Source of the DNA: RBG-13-68-16 sp050018455
Lineage (GTDB): Bacteria > Acidobacteriota > Thermoanaerobaculia > Thermoanaerobaculales > Thermoanaerobaculaceae
Assembly (NCBI GenBank): GCA_050018455.1
Contig: JBEKAA010000004.1
Location: 186,001 to 250,000, forward strand
DNA: 64,000 nt
Reading direction: 5' to 3'
In this document: in pieces, positions 1 to 10,000 of the stretch
Layout: each line of letters starts with the position of its first letter
Position numbering within the stretch: the first letter of the stretch is position 1
Translations under genes and position numbers: made by a program
Notes under the pieces: model-generated
Database searches by the model: none
What the model was told of the DNA's origin: nothing
Seen by the model: only the letters and a program-made list of their open reading frames with translations

Positions 1-867
1 CGGCGGGGGAGGGCCCGGCAACTCGTCGCCGGGTGAGGCCGCCAGAGTTCGCGCCCATGCGACCGCGCCGATGCGGGCCACGCCGCCGCCCAGGGCGCCG
101 CCAAAGACGGCCACGTCCGGTTCGATTCCGAAGACCTCGGCCGCCCCGCCCCGGGCCAGACGGAAACCGGTCAGCGTCTCATCGAGGACCAGCCGTGCGC
201 CGGCGGCGCGCGTAGCCTTCATCACCGCCCGAATGAAGTCGGGCGTCGGCCGGATCACGCCGAACTGAGCCGCGATCGGATCGAGGACCACCGCCGCGGT
301 GTCCACACCCACCTCGGCCAGCACATTCGAAAGCACCTCGGCATCGCCCCAGGGGACGACCCGGACCAGACGCGCGTGTTCTGCCGGGATGCCGGCGACC
401 ATGGGTTGGCTCACGCCCAGGGGACCGGAGGCCGTGACGTGGAACGTCTCGACCGCGCCGCGCCGGTTGCCGTCGAAAACGATGACCAGGCGTCGTCCGG
501 TGTCCCGCCGGCACCAGCGCAGCGCGAGCTCCCAGGCCTCGCTCTCTGAAGGGGTTACCGCCCAGGGTGAGAGAGCCGGCGCATGCTCCCGCAGCAGCTC
601 GACGAGCTCCAGTTCGGCTGCGATGTGGAACCCGCTGGCGAGCCCCATCGTCGAGGCGCGGCGGACGGCGTCCAGCACGTACTGGTTGCCGTAGCCCAGC
701 AGGTTTGTCCCGGCACCTCCCAAGAGGTCGAGGTAGGCGACGTTGTCGGCGTCGAAGACCTGGCAGCCCTTCGCCTTGGCAAGGAGCAGGGACTCCTCCC
801 CTCGCCGGCCTGCCAGCGGCACATCTTTCCGCGCCTGCGCCAACAATTCGTCTGCCCGTTGTCCCAT
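1..867 (-). CDS. Class III aminotransferase-fold protein (HemL-like), catalytic Lys absent, 3' end outside window
   Basis: Partial gene: it starts at ATG 867 and runs off the left edge after 289 codons. A clear GGAGG-type ribosome site precedes the ATG. The reading matches the glutamate-1-semialdehyde aminomutase / class III PLP aminotransferase layout. Seen in order are an N-terminal segment with YLDLLGGAGTNLLGYG, a phosphate-binding-like PSESEA near residue 105 (NSGTEA in the family), and LVLDETLTGFRLARGG with the cofactor Asp near residue 229. The family lysine motif (GKxxGGG) follows, but here it reads FGGALGGGVA, so the Schiff-base Lys is Gly at residue 257. Without that Lys, normal PLP transamination is not expected, so this is either a catalytically dead homologue or one with another role. 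It lies 53 bases downstream of the small zinc-finger gene and may share its transcript. It is not a confident hemL. Confidence 0.72.
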   Translation of the reverse strand, partial: MGQRADELLAQARKDVPLAGRRGEESLLLAKAKGCQVFDADNVAYLDLLGGAGTNLLGYGNQYVLDAVRRASTMGLASGFHIAAELELVELLREHAPALSPWAVTPSESEAWELALRWCRRDTGRRLVIVFDGNRRGAVETFHVTASGPLGVSQPMVAGIPAEHARLVRVVPWGDAEVLSNVLAEVGVDTAAVVLDPIAAQFGVIRPTPDFIRAVMKATRAAGARLVLDETLTGFRLARGGAAEVFGIEPDVAVFGGALGGGVARIGAVAWARTLAASPGDELPGPPPP

Positions 868-920
868 CGTTCCTTCCTGCCTCCGTGAGTGGCCAAGTGT
901 ACCGGCTTCAACGGCTACGC

Positions 921-1166
921 TCAAGACTCCTCGGTCTCCTCCTCCTCCAAACCCTCATCGTGGAAGAAGAAGAGAGCGCAGCGGCTGGAGCAGAAATACC
1001 TTCCATACGTGAAAGTTGCACACTTATGGCACGTCACATGCCCGCAAATGTGACACTTTGCGAGTGCCCAGGTTGGGCGCTCTTTCTCGCAGGTGTCACA
1101 GACCCCGACATTGCGTCCAGGCACCCCACGAGTATCGCCTTGCCGCGGTCTCGGCGCAAGTCGCAC
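921..1166 (-). CDS. Small zinc-finger protein
   Basis: The ORF encodes 81 residues from a GTG at 1166; a later in-frame GTG giving a shorter N-terminus is possible. It has a CDTC pair, then CHICGHVTCHKC, then FCSSRC, so six to eight Cys/His could hold two zinc ions in a treble-clef arrangement. The tail is acidic (EEEETEES). No enzyme motif is seen. It sits just upstream of, and in line with, the aminotransferase-like gene. The function is unknown; a nucleic-acid or protein binding role is a guess from the fold. Confidence 0.55.
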   Translation of the reverse strand: MRLAPRPRQGDTRGVPGRNVGVCDTCEKERPTWALAKCHICGHVTCHKCATFTYGRYFCSSRCALFFFHDEGLEEEETEES

Positions 1167-1268
1167 GTCGTTCGTTCGTTCCCGGCCGCGTGCCCGAAAG
1201 CGTTCGATTCGAGTCGGAACGAATGCTTGTCCGTTGGAGGGGTTGAGGATAGAATTCGCAGGCTACGT

Positions 1269-1343
1269 GCCGGCGTAGCTCAGAGGCAGAGCAGGGGTCT
1301 CATAAGCCCCGTGTCAGTGGTTCGAGTCCACTCGCCGGCACCA
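1269..1343 (+). tRNA. tRNA with CAT anticodon (elongator Met, or Ile2)
   Basis: The cloverleaf can be drawn completely: acceptor GCCGGCG/CGCCGGC, D stem GCTC/GAGC, anticodon loop CTCATAA with CAT at 1301-1303, T loop TTCGAGT, and an encoded CCA. The anticodon stem lacks the three G:C pairs typical of initiator tRNA, so it is an elongator. Its 3' end lies only 5 bases before the tilS start. TilS modifies CAU-anticodon tRNA-Ile2, so Ile2 identity must be considered. The G4/G5 acceptor pairs do not match the E. coli Ile2 pattern, so Met is the first choice. Confidence 0.9.
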
Positions 1344-1348
1344 CGCCC

Positions 1349-2671
1349 ATGGCCCTGAACGGCTTCGCTGCCGCTTTTCGTCGTCATTTCCCCGACCTGC
1401 CGGGGCGCCCCGTCTTGGTCGCGCTCTCGGGGGGCGCGGACTCGGTCGCTCTCCTCAGCCTGTTCCACGAAGCCGCACTGGACCTCGGGTGCGAGGTGTC
1501 CGCCGCACATGTGCATCACCACCAGCGCGGGGCCGCGGCTGACGGCGACGCAGCATACTGCAGGGAACTGTGTGATCGCCTGGGGGTGGCGCTCGTCGTG
1601 GAGCACCTTGTACCGGGGCGGCCCCGCGGAGCTTCGCCCGAAGCATGGTGGCGCCGGGAGCGGTACCGGGTGCTGGAAGCGGTCAGGGACCGTCTAGGTT
1701 GCGCTGCCGTCGCCACTGCCCACACCAGAGACGACCAGGCCGAGACCGTGCTCTTGAAGTTGTTTCGGGGTTCCGGCCCGCGCGGCGTTGCAGGCATCCG
1801 GCGGCGGACAGGAGTCGTGGTACGGCCTCTCCTCGATGTTCCCCGCGCCGCGCTGAGGGAGCACCTCGCCCAGCGTGCGATCGCATGGCGCGAGGACGGA
1901 AGCAACACCGATCAGACCTTTCCGCGAGCCCGGGTGCGCCACGGTGTGCTTCCGGCGATCGTGGCGGCGTTCCCGCATGCCCCGGCGCACCTTGCGGCGT
2001 TTGCCGCCGATCTCGCCGCGGACGAAGCGCTCCTCTCCGGACTGCTCGCGGAGAACGGGGTGTGGCCCGAGGTAGGCCGGCCTGTTCCGTCGGCGCTCGT
2101 GGCGGCGCTGCCTGCGCCGCTGATGCGTCGCTGGGTGCTCGAACTTGCGGGGCGCCTGCCGTTGGCCGAGCCTCCCTCCCGCCGGCAGCTCGATGGGGTG
2201 AGCGACATGCTCTCGAGCGGGCAGCCGGCGGCGGTGGACCTCGGACGTCGGTGGGTGCTGCGACTGCGCGGTGACACGCTGCTGCTCCAGCCGCCACCCG
2301 TTCCGCAGTTCGCTCCCTGTCCCGCTGCCGTCCCTTCGAGGGTCGAGATGCCAGGGGGGTTCGTCGGCTTCCTGGGAGACTCCTCGGTGGCGACCGCACG
2401 GCACCGGGCAAAGCTCCACTCCCGTTTGCGCGAGTGCGCGGTGAGCTGGCGCTCGCTTGTTCCTGGGGAGCGTTTCGGAGGCGTTACCGCAGTGCGCCGG
2501 CTCGCGGCGCGAGGCGTGCCGGCCCAATGGCGACGGGCATGGCCGGTGCTGCAGGCGGGTGATACGATTGTCTGGCTTCCTGCGGTCGGGGTCGCCGAGT
2601 GCTGGGGTGAGGACGGCGCCGAAGCGGTTGCGGTCGGTCTGGAGGAGCCATGGAAACGCCACGACAGCTGA
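1349..2671 (+). CDS. tilS: tRNA(Ile)-lysidine synthetase
   Basis: A 440-residue cytoplasmic enzyme that converts the wobble C34 of tRNA-Ile(CAU) to lysidine, using ATP and lysine. The PP-loop SGGADS is at residues 27-32, followed by the AHVHHHQRG and ATAHTRDDQAETVLLKLFRG stretches typical of TilS. A long C-terminal substrate-binding part is present, and the length is usual. The ATG lies 5 bases after the CCA of the CAU tRNA, so a shared transcript would leave almost no leader after tRNA 3' processing. The 3' end overlaps the next gene by 22 bases. Confidence 0.9.
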   Translation: MALNGFAAAFRRHFPDLPGRPVLVALSGGADSVALLSLFHEAALDLGCEVSAAHVHHHQRGAAADGDAAYCRELCDRLGVALVVEHLVPGRPRGASPEAWWRRERYRVLEAVRDRLGCAAVATAHTRDDQAETVLLKLFRGSGPRGVAGIRRRTGVVVRPLLDVPRAALREHLAQRAIAWREDGSNTDQTFPRARVRHGVLPAIVAAFPHAPAHLAAFAADLAADEALLSGLLAENGVWPEVGRPVPSALVAALPAPLMRRWVLELAGRLPLAEPPSRRQLDGVSDMLSSGQPAAVDLGRRWVLRLRGDTLLLQPPPVPQFAPCPAAVPSRVEMPGGFVGFLGDSSVATARHRAKLHSRLRECAVSWRSLVPGERFGGVTAVRRLAARGVPAQWRRAWPVLQAGDTIVWLPAVGVAECWGEDGAEAVAVGLEEPWKRHDS

Positions 2672-3168
2672 TTGCACCACAGGTGATCACGGCCCGCATC
2701 GCCGAGCTGGGCAAGCGAATCGGCGCAGACTACGCCGGCCGTGAGCTGGTGCTTGTGGGCATGCTGAAGGGTGCGGCTGTCTTCCTGGCGGACCTCCTGC
2801 GGGCCATTCCGGGTTCCGTTCGCTTCGAACTCGTCAACGTGATGCACCAGACCGAGCCCCGCGGCGCGATCATCGAGCTGACATACGCCACTCACGTTCA
2901 CCTGGAGGGCGCGCACGCCCTCATCCTGAAGGACATCTGCCACTCGGGTGTCACCGAGAACTACCTGCTGACACATCTCGCGCAGCAGAGCCCTGCGAGT
3001 CTAGAAGTCGCTGCGCTCATCAACCGTCCGCTGTTGCGCCGGGTGGCGTTGGAACCTAAGTATGTGGTGTTCGACGACGTGCCGTCGGGGCGCCTCGTGG
3101 GGTACGGGATGGAGTACGAGGGCCGGTGGGGGAATCTTCCCGACATCAACATCCTTGAGGGTCTGTGA
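2650..3168 (+). CDS. Hypoxanthine phosphoribosyltransferase-like protein with altered active site
   Basis: A 172-residue type I phosphoribosyltransferase fold, with the MLKGAAVFLADLLRAI segment (residues 38-53) and the C-terminal VGYGMEYEGRWGNLPDI block both typical of HPRT. The gene position between tilS and ftsH is also the usual place of hpt. The PRPP loop, normally EDIIDTGxT, here reads KDICHSGVT (94-102), so the first acidic residue is Lys and the catalytic-base Asp is His98. The purine salvage activity (hypoxanthine or guanine plus PRPP to IMP or GMP) is therefore doubtful. No frameshift is evident. It could be a paralogue with another function, for example a binding or regulatory one. 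Confidence 0.72.
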   Translation: METPRQLIAPQVITARIAELGKRIGADYAGRELVLVGMLKGAAVFLADLLRAIPGSVRFELVNVMHQTEPRGAIIELTYATHVHLEGAHALILKDICHSGVTENYLLTHLAQQSPASLEVAALINRPLLRRVALEPKYVVFDDVPSGRLVGYGMEYEGRWGNLPDINILEGL

Positions 3169-3249
3169 CCGGTGCCTTGGCTTCGTGAGAGCGCCCTCGT
3201 CTGAACGTGGCGCCCGGGCGGGAGGCCGCCGGAGGAACGCGGAGAGTAC

Positions 3250-5133
<1,884 letters not shown>

Positions 5134-5536
5134 CTTGCGCCGCCGGCGTCGGACCATCTGCGGCGTCAGGCTGCGGCGGTACGGATCCTCACGTAGCCTC
5201 CGGCTACGCTCCGGTCCGACCGCCTCGCCTTCCTTGCATCTGGCCCAACGGCGGCGGCGCGGCTACCCGCCGTACTGCGAAGCCCTGCCTTCGGTTCACG
5301 CGGAAAGGGGAAGAAGGTAGAGGGTAGAAGGTAGAGGGAAGACAAGGCGCCTGTTCCGCGGTCCGTCCTTCCTCTCCCGTCTACCCTCTTCCCTCTCCCC
5401 TTTCCCTTTCATCTCGCCGCGTCTGAACCTGCGAACTTTCGAACCTGCGAACGGTGGTTGCTCCTCTGCCCCTCCGCTCCTCCGCCTGTCTCCTCGGACC
5501 CCGGACCCCTGTCTCCCGCGAGGGTACAATCTGTTC
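5134..5536 (+). repeat. Gene-free interval with purine/pyrimidine-rich inverted repeat
   Basis: No gene is seen in these 403 bases. A purine tract at about 5301-5342 (repeats of GGTAGAGG) faces a pyrimidine tract at about 5367-5410 (CTACCCTC, TTCCCTC) as an imperfect inverted repeat. Just after it the motif CGAACCTGCGAAC occurs in close tandem near 5430-5455. These look like dispersed intergenic repeats. A terminator role for ftsH is possible but not shown. Confidence 0.45.
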
Positions 5537-6316
5537 GTGATCGTCGTTCGGGCCTTCGCGATGCTGGTGTTCGTGGTGCTGGGAGTCCTCAACACCGTCG
5601 TCGCCGGGTTCATCGGCACCGTCGTCGGCTTCATCCCGCCTCGCGGCGACTGGACTCTCCGGGGTGCTCGAATTTGGGCGCGCGGCATCCTCCTCGGAGG
5701 CTTCGTGCACCTCAGGAGCGACGGGCGCGAGCATGTGCCGCGAGACGAACCCGTGGTCTTCATGGCCAACCACGAGTCGTGGCTCGACATCCCGGCTCTG
5801 CTCGCCGAGATCCCGGTGCAGGTGCGCTTCCTCGCCAAGAAGTCCCTGTTCTCATGGCCGTTATTCGGCTGGGCGATCGCTTCGATGGGTTTCATCCCCG
5901 TCGACCGAAAGAACCGCCGTGAGGCCGTGAAATCGTTCGACGAAGCGGCAGCCCGGATTCGGGCCGGCCGCTCGGTTCTTATCTTCCCGGAGGAGACGCG
6001 CTCGACGGACGGGGATCTGCTACCTTTTCAACGGGGCGGTTTCCTGATCGCGATCAAGGCTGGGATTCCGATCGTCCCGGTCGGCCTCGAGGGTCCGCGC
6101 CGTTGCCTGCCAAAGTTCAACTACCTCATCCGTCCCGGCACCATCACGGTCAGGTTCGGCGAACCCATCCCGACGGTCGGTCGCGGCGTCACCGAGAAGG
6201 GTGAGTTGATGGAAGCGGTCCGGATCGCGATCGAGCGGCTGCGCAATGCGGACGCACGAGAGATGGTTCCTTTCGATAGGGGTGCTGCTTTGAGGAGCGT
6301 GGGCGATGGTCAGTGA
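5537..6316 (+). CDS. plsC: 1-acyl-sn-glycerol-3-phosphate acyltransferase
   Basis: A 259-residue membrane acyltransferase of phospholipid synthesis that acylates lysophosphatidate to phosphatidate. The GTG start is followed by an N-terminal hydrophobic segment. NHESWLD, the HX4D catalytic box, is near residues 77-83. FIPVDRKN comes next, then FPEETRS (glycerol-phosphate binding, EGTRS in most members) and the IPIVPVGLEG block. The 3' end overlaps the sufT-like gene by 11 bases, pointing to translational coupling. Confidence 0.9.
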   Translation: MIVVRAFAMLVFVVLGVLNTVVAGFIGTVVGFIPPRGDWTLRGARIWARGILLGGFVHLRSDGREHVPRDEPVVFMANHESWLDIPALLAEIPVQVRFLAKKSLFSWPLFGWAIASMGFIPVDRKNRREAVKSFDEAAARIRAGRSVLIFPEETRSTDGDLLPFQRGGFLIAIKAGIPIVPVGLEGPRRCLPKFNYLIRPGTITVRFGEPIPTVGRGVTEKGELMEAVRIAIERLRNADAREMVPFDRGAALRSVGDGQ

Positions 6317-6611
6317 CGAACAGGTCTGGGATGCGCTGTCGACCGTCATGGATCCGGAGATCCCCTTCTCGGTCGTGGACCTCGGGTTGGTTTACGGGGT
6401 CGAGGTCGCGCCCCCCGATCGCGTGCGGGTCCAGCTGACCCTGACCACGCGAGGCTGCCCGCTGGTACGCCGCATCTCGGCGGACGCCGAAGAGGCGATC
6501 CGAAGGGAAACCGGGGCGGATGAAGTGACGGTCGAGATCGTCTGGGATCCGCCGTGGAACCCCGCAATGGCCTCGGAAGCCGTACGCCACCACCTCGGTT
6601 GGCCGAGTTGA
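6306..6611 (+). CDS. MIP18/SufT-type (DUF59) iron-sulfur assembly protein
   Basis: A 101-residue MIP18-family protein. MDPEIPFSVVDLGLVYGVEV and LTTRGCPLV are the family signatures, the Cys being the conserved one. Family members help iron-sulfur cluster maturation. Here the gene directly precedes mrp, which carries the same kind of N-terminal domain plus a P-loop ATPase, so a joint role in Fe-S delivery is likely. The start overlaps plsC. Confidence 0.85.
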   Translation: MVSDEQVWDALSTVMDPEIPFSVVDLGLVYGVEVAPPDRVRVQLTLTTRGCPLVRRISADAEEAIRRETGADEVTVEIVWDPPWNPAMASEAVRHHLGWPS

Positions 6612-6748
6612 ACGTCGAGTGTGGGAAGGGTCCGCACTCCCCAGCACGGCCGGCGCCGGAACCCGATTCCGTTGCGTGATTGTCGCTCTCAGGTACCGAA
6701 GATCCCCGACGACGCAGACTGCGTTTCGGTTGGCGTGTGGAGGACAAG

Positions 6749-7795
6749 ATGGCGTTGACGGAGGCAGCTGTCCGTGAGGCCCTCAAGAAGGTCAAGTTCC
6801 CCGGGCTGACCCGGGACATCGTGTCGTTCGGCTTCGTCCGCAGCGTACGGGTCGATGGTGGCTCGGTGGAGGTCGACATCGTGATGACGACGGCCAACCC
6901 GTTAGCGAGCGAGGCGGTCGAGCGGGACGCCAGGGCCGCGCTCGAGGTGTTGCCGGGCGTCACGACGGTCAAACTCGAGTGCAAGGTGCAGGCGCCCCAG
7001 GCTCCGCAGGCGGCAGCGCCGCAGCATGCGGCGCTCCCCGGCGTGCGGTACAAAGTCGCCGTCGCCTCGGGAAAGGGCGGCGTCGGGAAATCCACCGTCG
7101 CGGCCAACCTGGCGCTCGCGTTGCTGCGGAAGGGCGCAACCGTCGGCCTGCTCGACGCCGACATCTACGGGCCGTCCCAGCAGATGATGATGGGCTGCAC
7201 GGACAAGCCGCAGGTGAGCCCCGAGGAGAAGATCCTCCCGGTCGACGGCAACGGCGTCAAGGTGATGTCCCTCGGCTTCCTGATGGACCCCGACCAGCCG
7301 GTGATCTGGCGTGGGCCGATGGTGATGAAGGCCCTGCAGCAGTTCATCGAGGACGTTGACTGGGGCGAACTCGACTACCTGATCGTTGACCTGCCGCCGG
7401 GCACCGGTGACGCCCAGTTGACCATGACTCAACAAGTTCCGTTGGACGGTGCGGTCATCGTCACGACGCCTCAGGACGTCGCGCTCATCGACGCCCGGAA
7501 GGGGCTTGCGATGTTCCAGAAGGTCAACGTGCCCGTGCTGGGTGTGATCGAGAACATGTCGGCGTTCGTCTGCCCTCACTGCGGCACCAGGAGCGAGATT
7601 TTCAAGCACGGCGGGGGGAAACGCACCGCCGAGCAGCTCGGCGTGCCCTTCCTGGGGGCCATACCGATCGACCCCGAAATCGTCGTGGGCGGCGATGCGG
7701 GTTCGCCGATCGTCGCCTCGCGACCCGACTCCGCGGCGGCCAAGGCGTTCGTGGCCATCGCGGAGGCCGTCAAACGTCAGGTTGAACGCTCGTAG
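6749..7795 (+). CDS. mrp: Mrp/ApbC family P-loop Fe-S carrier ATPase
   Basis: A 348-residue protein from ATG 6749, chosen because a GGAGG site lies 7 bases upstream; an in-frame ORF begins earlier at 6680. An N-terminal MIP18-like domain (residues 1-85) is followed by a linker and the deviant Walker A SGKGGVGKST near residue 107. Then come DADIYGPS, IVDLPPGTGD and VIENMSAF. The CPHC pair near 274 is the Fe-S binding motif of the family. The protein acts in the cytoplasm as a scaffold or carrier of Fe-S clusters. Confidence 0.93.
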   Translation: MALTEAAVREALKKVKFPGLTRDIVSFGFVRSVRVDGGSVEVDIVMTTANPLASEAVERDARAALEVLPGVTTVKLECKVQAPQAPQAAAPQHAALPGVRYKVAVASGKGGVGKSTVAANLALALLRKGATVGLLDADIYGPSQQMMMGCTDKPQVSPEEKILPVDGNGVKVMSLGFLMDPDQPVIWRGPMVMKALQQFIEDVDWGELDYLIVDLPPGTGDAQLTMTQQVPLDGAVIVTTPQDVALIDARKGLAMFQKVNVPVLGVIENMSAFVCPHCGTRSEIFKHGGGKRTAEQLGVPFLGAIPIDPEIVVGGDAGSPIVASRPDSAAAKAFVAIAEAVKRQVERS

Positions 7796-7823
7796 ACGGC
7801 ACGCCCCAGGCCTGAAGCCCTCC

Positions 7824-8999
7824 CTATTGCTTAGGACCGGCCGGCGCCGGAGTCTTCGACGGCGCGGGCGTCGGAGGCTTGGCGACGATCTCCGCCGCGA
7901 CCTCGGGACGGCCGCCGGCAGCGACGATCGCTTCCAGCCGCTTCTCGAACCACTCCGTCTCCGCCCAGGGGAGCGGCTCGCCGCTCGCGAAGAACGTAGG
8001 CGTGCCGAAGACGCCGAGCCGGTACCCGAGGTCGAGATGGCGAAGCACCGCGTCCACGGAAGGATCCTTGAGGTAGCAGCCGAGGAACGTCTCCTTGCTC
8101 AACCCGTTCTCGGCGAGAAAACCGAACACGACGTCGTCAAGCGACCCGACGCTCAAGGTGTCCTGGAGGCGGTAGCACTCCTCCTTCAGCTGAACGACGC
8201 GCTCGGGCCAGAACTGTCCGAGGCAGTAGCCCGCAACCGCGGCGCGGAATGCCCATGGATGGAGGGAAACCAGCGGGAAGGTCACGATTCCATGGCGGAC
8301 CTTGTCGCCGGCCTTGGCCAGGAACGGCTTGACGTTGGTCCATCCGAGCTTGCAGCCCGGACACTGGAAGTCGGAAAACTCAACGATCTTCACCACGGCG
8401 TTCTCGTGACCGGGATCCCACTGCACCTCGGCGTGTTCGAGGATCTCTCGTCGCACGGCGCGAGGGTCGCGGGCGAGCGGCCAGGTGTTGCCTATCACCA
8501 GGTACTTGCCGTCGGCCGTCACCGCCAGCGGCATCTGCATCCAGCCGTACCCGGTATCAACCTGTGCGACGAGAGGGACCAGAGGGCCCGGCTTGGCCGG
8601 GCTCATCGGCCAGGCGACCTTGACCTTGTTTCCCAGCCAGTTGGCGAGCACCTGCGGAAGAACCTGCTCGACGAACAGTGGCAGCGTCCCCACGGTAACC
8701 GCGGGCTCGGTCCCCGGTAGCGGGAAGAGAAGGCCGGCGGCCACCGCCCCCCCTTGCGGGTCGAACACCATCGCGAGGTTGTCCTTTGCGTCGGGCATGA
8801 GGCTCGTTCGCTCGACGCGCACGGCCTGATAGGGGCCGACCGGCGTCGTGCCGGGGGTGATCTCGGTGAGGGAGATCGAGGTCCCCGGTGCATAACTCAA
8901 GGACGCCCGCGCGAAGGCCTTGATCGTCTGCTCGGAAACCTGGGCCCCGCAGGGAACCGCCACAAGAAGCACCATCACCACCGCCGCGTCACGTCGCAT
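7824..8999 (-). CDS. Exported thioredoxin-fold (DsbA-like) protein
   Basis: A 391-residue protein starting at ATG 8999, where a signal peptide (MRRDAAVVMVLLVAVPCGAQ) begins. The open frame continues upstream to 9140 without such a start. An N-terminal domain of unknown family (about 20-195) precedes a thioredoxin-like domain with FSDFQCPGCK, whose CxxC is near residues 213-216, and the cis-Pro region VFGTPTFF. The C-terminal tail is Pro/Ala/Lys-rich. It probably acts as a periplasmic thiol oxidoreductase or disulfide carrier. It is convergent with mrp and divergent from folP. Confidence 0.82.
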   Translation of the reverse strand: MRRDAAVVMVLLVAVPCGAQVSEQTIKAFARASLSYAPGTSISLTEITPGTTPVGPYQAVRVERTSLMPDAKDNLAMVFDPQGGAVAAGLLFPLPGTEPAVTVGTLPLFVEQVLPQVLANWLGNKVKVAWPMSPAKPGPLVPLVAQVDTGYGWMQMPLAVTADGKYLVIGNTWPLARDPRAVRREILEHAEVQWDPGHENAVVKIVEFSDFQCPGCKLGWTNVKPFLAKAGDKVRHGIVTFPLVSLHPWAFRAAVAGYCLGQFWPERVVQLKEECYRLQDTLSVGSLDDVVFGFLAENGLSKETFLGCYLKDPSVDAVLRHLDLGYRLGVFGTPTFFASGEPLPWAETEWFEKRLEAIVAAGGRPEVAAEIVAKPPTPAPSKTPAPAGPKQ

Positions 9000-9163
9000 G
9001 CTCGCCCTCCGGCTCAACGCCGATGAAGGATACCAAAGCGGCGGGCTGCGCCACCCCTCGCAGCGACAGATTGCGTGCGAGAGGGGGGAGGCCCCGCCGC
9101 TTGTGCATCGGACGCTGCCGATGGCCCTTGGAACGGCCACGCCGTCTCCTGTACAGTTGGCGC

Positions 9164-10000
9164 ATGGTGGAACAAGCCCTCGAAGGACTGTGGCGCAGAG
9201 GTCGGCCGGCGGTCATGGGTGTCCTCAACGTTACGCCCGACTCGTTCTCCGGCGGGCGGCGCTTCCTGACGCGTGCCGAGGCGGTCGCCCAGGCCCTGGA
9301 GATGATTGAGGCCGGCGCTGACGTGGTCGACGTGGGGGGCGAGTCCACGCGTCCGGGCTCGGACGGCGTGGACGAGGCGACCGAGATCGAGCGCGTCGTC
9401 CCCGTGATCGAGGAGGTGACACGGCTTCGTCCGGAGATCCCGGTCTCGGTCGACACCTCCAAGCCGGGCGTCGCCGAGGCCGCGCTCGCGGCCGGGGCCT
9501 GCCTCGTGAACGACGTGGACGGTGGCCGCGGCCAGGGGATGCTGAAGATCGTGGCCGATCACCACGCGGCCATCGTGCTCATGCACATGCGCGGCGAGCC
9601 CCGAACCATGCAGCGAGACACCGCATACCTGGACGTGGTCGCCGAGGTGCACCGGTTTCTTGCCGATCGTGCCGCGGCGGCCATGACGGCCGGCATCCCG
9701 GCGGATCGCGTGATGCTCGATCCGGGCATCGGTTTCGGCAAGGACGCGGCGGGCAACCTGCGGCTGCTCACGGCGTTGCCGGATCTGGCGGCGCTCGGCC
9801 ATCCGGTCGTGGTCGGCGCGTCGCGCAAGTCCTTCATCGGAAAGATCGTCGGAGGCGCCGGCCCGGACTCGAGGCTGGCGGGCTCCCTCGCCGCGGTCGC
9901 CGGCGCGGTGCGGCTGCGACGCGTCTTGGTCCGGGCGCACGACGTCGCCGAGACGGTCCAGTTCTTCGCGGTGCTGGCCGCCCTCGAAGGGGCCGCGTGA
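9164..10000 (+). CDS. folP: Dihydropteroate synthase
   Basis: A 278-residue TIM-barrel enzyme joining p-aminobenzoate to hydroxymethyl-dihydropterin diphosphate in folate synthesis. MGVLNVTPDSFSGG and GGESTRPG are the two pterin-binding signatures. SVDTSKPGVAEAAL, NDVDGG, MHMRGEPRTMQ, DPGIGFGK and GASRKSFIG follow in the expected order. ATG 9164 was chosen over upstream in-frame codons because it gives the usual N-terminus. The end overlaps cdaA by 4 bases (GTGA). Confidence 0.94.
   Translation: MVEQALEGLWRRGRPAVMGVLNVTPDSFSGGRRFLTRAEAVAQALEMIEAGADVVDVGGESTRPGSDGVDEATEIERVVPVIEEVTRLRPEIPVSVDTSKPGVAEAALAAGACLVNDVDGGRGQGMLKIVADHHAAIVLMHMRGEPRTMQRDTAYLDVVAEVHRFLADRAAAAMTAGIPADRVMLDPGIGFGKDAAGNLRLLTALPDLAALGHPVVVGASRKSFIGKIVGGAGPDSRLAGSLAAVAGAVRLRRVLVRAHDVAETVQFFAVLAALEGAA

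Noticed and set aside
1..867. Naming the first gene hemL
   Set aside because: The PLP lysine is missing and the gene is incomplete, so a working aminomutase cannot be claimed.
9000..9140. Upstream extension of the thioredoxin-fold gene to 9140
   Set aside because: It would place 47 unlikely residues before a good signal peptide and crowd the folP leader.
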